64,000 nucleotides of DNA from Flavobacterium sp. UGB4466 (lineage in GTDB: Bacteria; Bacteroidota; Bacteroidia; Flavobacteriales; Flavobacteriaceae), in contig NZ_CAGKLC010000006.1 in assembly GCF_903469665.1 (NCBI RefSeq), positions 1 to 64,000 of the forward strand, read 5' to 3'. Below are positions 59,386 through 64,000 of the stretch, in pieces. The notes beneath the pieces were generated by a model. That model had not been told where the DNA came from and searched no databases. It saw only the letters and a program-made list of their open reading frames with translations. The position numbers and the translations under genes were made by a program. Every line of letters begins with the position of its first letter. The first letter of the stretch is position 1.

Positions 59386-60795
59386 CTACTTACTTTTTAT
59401 ATAATCCTCACATTTTGAACCAATCGGATATTGTCTATCTCCACCATTACTTTGAGTATCAGCACCTGATTGCTCGGCTGCAAGTCGATTTAAAATTCGA
59501 TTTCTGTCTGTTGATCCTTCTGGAAAAGTTTTATCAAATACTGGCGTATCATACAAACCACCCCAGGCTAAATCAAGGTATTCCTGTTGAATTGAAGTCG
59601 CAGCCGTATTACCTGTCTGAAATTCCTGAAGAGCAGCCGCAATGGCATTGACATAGGTTTCTGCCATTTGTTTGTGTTGTAAATCAGGGGACATCCAGGC
59701 ACCCTTGGGAGCTTTTTGTTGTATGTATACCTCAAAAAGAGCCGGAAATTTAGTTAACGGCGCAGAACTTCCCTGAGCGGCGACCTGATCCTGAAGACTA
59801 AAAAAATAAGCATGTACTACTTCGTGAAGGATATTTCCGGCTATAGATAGTGAAGTTCTTGTCTCGAAATTAGAACTGATTAGTGTAGTATAATTATTTT
59901 TTACAACACCTCCCTCATTATCTTTAGTCCTTATTGTTTGTGCTGGTTTATCAATGCCGGCTCCAACAATATTCAACGTATAAGGACTATTGGCTCCCAA
60001 TCTCGCAAGCATTCTGGCGATATCGACATTTTTGTTGGCTTTTAGTTTTTCGAGTACTGCTTTCTGGCAGGGCGTCAGGTTTTTATCGGTTATTCTTTTT
60101 TCAATTTCGTTAACCATTGCTGTGGCATAATAACTGGCAAAAGCCACTCCCATACTGGCATAATTGGTCGGACTGCCTTCGCCTCTAAAGCGATAGCCCG
60201 GTTTAATATAGGGAAAAATGATGTCAGTTATTTTAGGTTTAGGATATACATTGACGTTGTTCAGCGGAATCGGGTCAGGACCCGGAGACTTCACTTCTCC
60301 AAGCAAATTTCCGGATTTATAAATGAAATCGTTCAGAACGGCCCCTCTCAAATCGGTAACCACAACAGCACCGCTAAATTCACCATAACGCTCTATCACC
60401 TTTCCTGTTTTTTTATTATTGAATCCCTCTTCGGGAATTAAATTAAAAAGTACAGTCTGCAATTCTCCATTGATCCTGATTTGTAAAATACTAGAATCTA
60501 CATTGTCCAGGCCAGTTTCTGCCTTCACAACCGTTAGTTTAGCGTCAGTATCCGTTATATCAATCTGTTCTATAGATTGAAAATCTATTGTCAGGTTAAA
60601 GTTAGCGTTTTTTTGGGTAGACTGCTGTTGCTGAAAATCTTTTAAAAAAGTAACCGATTCTGTGGCGGATACGGTCTTCAAATGGTTCTCATCAGTGTTT
60701 ACAGCTGCATTTTCCGTTTGTACAACTTCACCATCATCACAAGAGCAAAATAGCACTAGTGTAAAAAATACGGGCATTAAAAATAGCTTTTTCAT
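59386..60795 (-). CDS. Lipoprotein with HExxH metallopeptidase signature
   Basis: A 469-residue lipoprotein (lipobox LFCSC, likely Cys19, followed by Asp-Asp). Residues about 40-170 form an N-terminal domain with beta pattern (NFNLTIDFQSIEQIDITDTD, ILQIRINGELQTVLFNLIPE); a proline-rich linker is at 171-187. The C-terminal domain (about 195-469) has helices (YYATAMVNEIEKRI, TPCQKAVLEKLK) and HEVVHAYFF at 324-332. His324, Glu325 and His328 form a zinc-protease motif, with His374 or Glu379 (LQHKQMAETY) as possible third ligand. The domain order resembles polymorphic secreted effectors. Family not recognised. Confidence 0.8.
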   Translation of the reverse strand: MKKLFLMPVFFTLVLFCSCDDGEVVQTENAAVNTDENHLKTVSATESVTFLKDFQQQQSTQKNANFNLTIDFQSIEQIDITDTDAKLTVVKAETGLDNVDSSILQIRINGELQTVLFNLIPEEGFNNKKTGKVIERYGEFSGAVVVTDLRGAVLNDFIYKSGNLLGEVKSPGPDPIPLNNVNVYPKPKITDIIFPYIKPGYRFRGEGSPTNYASMGVAFASYYATAMVNEIEKRITDKNLTPCQKAVLEKLKANKNVDIARMLARLGANSPYTLNIVGAGIDKPAQTIRTKDNEGGVVKNNYTTLISSNFETRTSLSIAGNILHEVVHAYFFSLQDQVAAQGSSAPLTKFPALFEVYIQQKAPKGAWMSPDLQHKQMAETYVNAIAAALQEFQTGNTAATSIQQEYLDLAWGGLYDTPVFDKTFPEGSTDRNRILNRLAAEQSGADTQSNGGDRQYPIGSKCEDYIKSK

Positions 60796-60931
60796 AACAT
60801 CTGGCTTTTAAATAAGAATAATACCATTAATTTACTCAATAATTAAATCTGATGCATATAAAAAAGAAAGAAAAAGCCTATATAAATTATCAGGTTTTAC
60901 TGATCATTAAAAGAGTAGCCCCAAAAAAACA

Positions 60932-61023
60932 AAATCCGACAGGCTTTTAAAACTTGTCGGATTTGATTTTGTACCGTGTTCCTAAAAACACCAAACCCGA
61001 TAGAATTTAACTTCTACCGGGTT
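60932..61023 (-). terminator. Two stacked AACCCGACAGG-type hairpins
   Basis: The first stem is AAATCCGACAGG / CTTGTCGGATTT at 60932-60964; the second is AACCCGATAGAA / TTCTACCGGGTT at 60994-61023. On the minus strand both have T-rich tails. They terminate the gene at 61060 and resemble the hairpin at 53423-53464. Confidence 0.75.
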
Positions 61024-61059
61024 CATACCAAAAACAAAAAAATAAATTAAACTTAATCT

Positions 61060-61563
61060 TTATAAATCAAAACCATAAGCTAAACGTAAAGCAACCTGAT
61101 TGGTTTTGAATTTATTATAATCTTCATAACGGACACTGATATCAATGTATTTGTTGGCATAGCCAATTCCCGGTGCCCATAAAAAAGTAGTATCGTCATA
61201 CCCGTTTGTGACAGCAAAACCGGCACCTACTTCTCCCAAAACATAAAACTGATCTTCCCAGATAAAAGCTTTAAAACCTGCTTTTGCCGGAATGAATCCA
61301 AGATCTTTTGCGTCATTTTTCATAAACAGATTTGTAAAACCTGTTGTTAAGGTTAGCGATGTTTTTTTAGATAAATCGTACTGCAGACGAACATCTCCGC
61401 CAAGTGACCATTTATAGTCATTATCCGTCGGGATACCACCATTTAAACCAAAGCCTAATCTAAAACCCTGATCATAATTCTTAACGGTACTGTCCTGAGC
61501 GAAAGTGGTATTGGCGTATAAGAAAGCGAAAGCAGCAAGGCATAACATTTTTAAATTTCTCAT
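61060..61563 (-). CDS. Outer-membrane beta-barrel-like protein
   Basis: A 167-residue exported protein from the MRNLKMLCLA start (three codons inside the longest frame). The signal peptide covers about 1-22 (TTFAQ). Strands include GFRLGFGLNGGIPTD, WSLGGDVRLQYDLSKKTSLT, DQFYVLGEVGAGFAV and VALRLAYGFDL at the C-terminus, as in small OmpA- or opacity-like barrels. No specific function recognised. It has two terminator hairpins downstream. Confidence 0.8.
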   Translation of the reverse strand: MRNLKMLCLAAFAFLYANTTFAQDSTVKNYDQGFRLGFGLNGGIPTDNDYKWSLGGDVRLQYDLSKKTSLTLTTGFTNLFMKNDAKDLGFIPAKAGFKAFIWEDQFYVLGEVGAGFAVTNGYDDTTFLWAPGIGYANKYIDISVRYEDYNKFKTNQVALRLAYGFDL

Positions 61564-61724
61564 GACAATCATTTTTGAATTTCTAATAGTGTAAAATTAG
61601 TTTCAGAATCTTAACATTCTGTTATATAATTTTTAGGATTTGTTATATAATATCGGTGTCTCTTAAAAAGCACTTAATATTAGCTTATGTTTTTAATCGT
61701 AACAAAGAATCCAAAGCTTCTGAT

Positions 61725-61732
61725 TATCTTTG
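61725..61732 (+). promoter_or_regulatory. -7 element for the MATE gene
   Basis: TATCTTTG matches TAnnTTTG, 21 nt upstream of the GTG start at 61753. Confidence 0.55.
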
Positions 61733-61752
61733 CCGACTAAAAAAGAAGTGAA

Positions 61753-63138
61753 GTGAATTTTAAGCAGTATACCAAAGAGTTTTCATATAATTTAAAATTA
61801 GCATACCCCATTATATTAGGAATGGTCGGACATACCCTAATAGGAATTGTCGACAATATAATGGTAGGAAAGTTAGGAAGTACAGAATTGGCAGCCGTTT
61901 CGTTAGGAAACAGTTTGATTTTTATCGCCATGTCGTTAGGGATTGGTTTTTCGACTGCCATTACACCAATTGTAGCAGAAGGTGACGCCGAAAAAAATGA
62001 TAGTAAAATTCGTTCCGCGTTTCATCACGGATTGTTTTTATGCATCTTGTTAGGACTGATACTTTTTGGAGTTATTGTTTTGGCCAAACCGTTAATGGAG
62101 TTACTAGAGCAGCCAGCCGATGTAATTGCTCTTGCGAAACCGTATCTGGATTGGGTTGCCTTTTCTTTGATTCCATTAATTGTGTATCAGGGGTACAAAC
62201 AATTTGCCGACGGACTTTCACTGACCAAATATTCCATGTATGCGATGATTATGGCCAATGTGCTGCACGTTGGAATCAACTACATGTTGATCTACGGAAT
62301 CTGGATTTTTCCAAAAATGGGAATTATCGGAGCAGCATTGGGGACGGTGATTTCAAGAATATTTTTAGTGATGTTCATGCACATCATGCTTTCAAGAAGA
62401 AACGATTTGAAACGTTTCTTTAAAAACTTTAGTTTTAATCAAATCAAAAAAGAGACCCTTAAAAAAATAATCAGTATCGGATTTCCATCGGCAATGCAAA
62501 TGCTTTTTGAAGTGGTTTTGTTTACTGCGTCGATCTGGCTTTGCGGAAACATTGGAAAAACCAGTCAGGCCGCCAATCAAATTGCTTTAAGTCTGGCGTC
62601 AATGACTTTTATGTTTGCTATGGGATTAAGTGTAACTTCGATGATTAGAGTAAGCAATCAAAGAGGTTTGATGGACTATAAAAACTTAGTGGTGGTAGCG
62701 CGTTCGATCTTTTTGCTCGCGATTATCATCGAAACATTCTTTGCGATTCTCTTTGTAGCGTTTCATGATTTCCTGCCTCATATGTTTTTGAATATGGAAA
62801 ACGGAGGGCAGCTTCTGGATAACAACGAGGTAATCGGTATCGCGTCAAAATTACTTTTAATAGCAGCCGTTTTTCAAATTTCTGATGGAATTCAGGTGGT
62901 TGTTCTGGGAGCATTACGTGGATTACAGGATGTAAAAATCCCGATGTACATTACATTTGTAGCCTATTGGATCGTTGGTTTTCCGATTTCCTATTACCTT
63001 GCTGAATATACAGAGCTAAAAGCGCAGGGAGTTTGGATAGGACTTTTGGCGGGATTAACGACTGCTGCAATATTTCTTTATCTTAGATTTCATTACCTGA
63101 CTAAAAAATTAATCAGAAATTCAGTTTCAAATACTTAA
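61753..63138 (+). CDS. MATE-family efflux transporter
   Basis: A 461-residue multidrug/toxin exporter with about twelve membrane helices in two MatE repeats. The first repeat opens with AYPIILGMVGHTLIGIVDNI and MVGKLGSTELAAVSLG, the second with SIGFPSAMQMLFEVVLF. Uses a Na+ or H+ gradient to expel cationic compounds. The start is GTG at 61753; no ATG fits the first helix. No linked regulator nearby. Confidence 0.95.
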   Translation: MNFKQYTKEFSYNLKLAYPIILGMVGHTLIGIVDNIMVGKLGSTELAAVSLGNSLIFIAMSLGIGFSTAITPIVAEGDAEKNDSKIRSAFHHGLFLCILLGLILFGVIVLAKPLMELLEQPADVIALAKPYLDWVAFSLIPLIVYQGYKQFADGLSLTKYSMYAMIMANVLHVGINYMLIYGIWIFPKMGIIGAALGTVISRIFLVMFMHIMLSRRNDLKRFFKNFSFNQIKKETLKKIISIGFPSAMQMLFEVVLFTASIWLCGNIGKTSQAANQIALSLASMTFMFAMGLSVTSMIRVSNQRGLMDYKNLVVVARSIFLLAIIIETFFAILFVAFHDFLPHMFLNMENGGQLLDNNEVIGIASKLLLIAAVFQISDGIQVVVLGALRGLQDVKIPMYITFVAYWIVGFPISYYLAEYTELKAQGVWIGLLAGLTTAAIFLYLRFHYLTKKLIRNSVSNT

Positions 63139-63242
63139 ATTTGGACTGCAAAAGAATCAGTTGCAGCTAAAAAGAGATTTTAAAACCCCTTAAAACCGCT
63201 GCAATTGGTGAGCCAATACATAAAAATAATAAATCAATACAA

Positions 63243-63470
63243 ATGGAATTACCTAAATTTTTACTCGGAGACAATACTGATTTTCCAGATGATATTTTCA
63301 TCATTCACCTGGATTATCCAAGATTCATTATCAATTTAAAAGATGATGAGGTAGAATTCATGGAAGAAGCAGAAGATCTTGATGAAGCAGAGTTAAATGC
63401 TGAAATGGAAGGCCTAATTGTTTTGGCAAACGAGTTTTACGATCGTGAAATAAACCGTTACGAAGAGTAA
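63243..63470 (+). CDS. Small acidic conserved protein
   Basis: A 75-residue protein, strongly acidic in its second half (DDEVEFMEEAEDLDEAELNAEM). The N-terminus has the pattern ELPKFLLGDNTDFPDDIFII common to short Flavobacteriaceae proteins of unknown role. No signal peptide or known domain. It lies between the MATE gene and an LTA-synthase-like gene, co-directional with both and with 37 nt to the latter. Confidence 0.8.
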   Translation: MELPKFLLGDNTDFPDDIFIIHLDYPRFIINLKDDEVEFMEEAEDLDEAELNAEMEGLIVLANEFYDREINRYEE

Positions 63471-63507
63471 ATTCCGCCAGTTTTTTACGTTAAAATACCA
63501 CACATTA

Positions 63508-64000
63508 ATGAAAAAATTAAGTTTTTTAAAACCCATCGTCAATTTTATTGCGATTGGGTTACTGATTACTACCTTAAGCCGATTATTTTTGTTTTTTATT
63601 TTTAAAGACAGAGTAACAGAAACACCAAATTTCTGGTACATTTTTCCAATCGGACTTCGAATGGATTTGATTTTACTTTGCTATATGTCTTTCCTGCCGG
63701 CAGTTTTAATTACTTTTCTGCCTGATAAAGCATCGAAGTTTACCAATAAATTTCTTGTAATTTATAGTTTTTTATTGTTGTTTCTGATTCTGTTTGTAGA
63801 GTTGGCAACGCCGGATTTTGTAAAACAATACGACACCCGTCCTAATAAGATTTTCTTAGATTATCTGATCTATCCAAAAGAAGTAGTCGGAATGCTTCTT
63901 AAAAGTTATCTGACTTCGATCATTGTGACTTTTTTAATTTTGGGAGTAGTCTTGTATTTTGCCTTCAAAAAAGGAAAAAAATACTTCTACACGAGTAGTT
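63508..64000 (+). CDS. LTA synthase/sulfatase-family membrane protein (partial)
   Basis: The gene starts at ATG 63508 and runs off the window after 164 codons. What is visible is the N-terminal membrane part: helices at about 8-30, 48-70, 80-100 and 132-152, with FPIGLRMDLILLCYMSFLPA and FVELATPDFVKQYDTRPNKI, a pattern I associate with Bacteroidota LTA-synthase-like (alkaline phosphatase superfamily) proteins. The catalytic domain lies beyond the edge, so the assignment rests on the N-terminus only. It probably acts on envelope glycerophosphate or phosphoethanolamine. Confidence 0.7.
   Translation, partial: MKKLSFLKPIVNFIAIGLLITTLSRLFLFFIFKDRVTETPNFWYIFPIGLRMDLILLCYMSFLPAVLITFLPDKASKFTNKFLVIYSFLLLFLILFVELATPDFVKQYDTRPNKIFLDYLIYPKEVVGMLLKSYLTSIIVTFLILGVVLYFAFKKGKKYFYTSS

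Overview
This window looks like chromosomal DNA of a Flavobacterium or a close relative (Bacteroidota, Flavobacteriaceae). The DNA is AT-rich. Several genes are preceded by the Bacteroidota -7 promoter element TAnnTTTG, and purine-rich ribosome binding sites are largely absent. There are SusC/TonB-type plug modules, a two-subunit methylmalonyl-CoA mutase, a long GAPDH with an N-terminal extension, a LytS/LytTR pair and a PPK2. I see no rRNA, prophage, insertion sequence or CRISPR array. All product names come from reading motifs and overall resemblance; no database search was possible.

Layout. 0.1-8.1 kb holds an Lrp regulator, GAPDH, an HtrA protease, and a dapF - acetyltransferase - mltG - DUF2279 run followed by a small lysozyme-fold protein. 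8.1-9.1 kb is a nest of dispersed palindromic repeats around a GIY-YIG nuclease gene broken by a stop codon. 9.1-14.3 kb is a minus-strand block: uridine kinase, DivIC, and methylmalonyl-CoA mutase small and large subunits, with a ParE/antitoxin pair (toxin frameshifted) lying between the two mutase genes. 14.5-25.7 kb is housekeeping: two-domain and SDR enzymes, an aminotransferase, TonB, an RsmI-like methylase, a low-Mr phosphatase, dnaA, a thioesterase, YigZ, ribD with a HAD phosphatase, prmC and a MacB-like permease. 26-32 kb has a WYL regulator with a secreted GyrI-like protein, hisS, a ~99-bp tandem repeat, tRNA-Trp, grpE and dnaJ. 32-41 kb has a NatAB-type exporter, a sigma-54 activator without a DNA-binding domain, a half DEAD-box protein and mtaB.

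41-48 kb contains SDR and scramblase-like genes and then a four-gene minus-strand cluster: ECF-type sigma factor, membrane-anchored plug protein, SusC-N-terminus/vWA fusion, and a mini plug protein. Three different proteins in it carry a TonB plug-like segment without any beta-barrel. 49-57 kb holds a class III-like PPK2, a PhoX-like lipoprotein with a di-heme cytochrome c peroxidase fused to a helical N-terminal domain, and a LytS/LytTR two-component system flanked by outer-membrane proteins. 57.4-60.8 kb is the most system-like accessory locus: a lipoprotein with an HExxH metallopeptidase signature followed at 2 bp by three tandem paralogues of a secreted ~209-residue protein, the last of which has lost 4 bp from a (TTTG)n tract. 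The window ends with a MATE exporter, a small acidic protein and the start of an LTA-synthase-like membrane enzyme.

Intergenic DNA is itself structured. It contains (i) a palindrome family with arms like TGTCATTTCGACGAAGGAG and a conserved asymmetric core; (ii) imperfect hairpins built from locus-specific 8-12 bp words between genes; (iii) the hisS-tRNA-Trp tandem repeat; and (iv) related AACCCGACAGG-type terminator hairpins.
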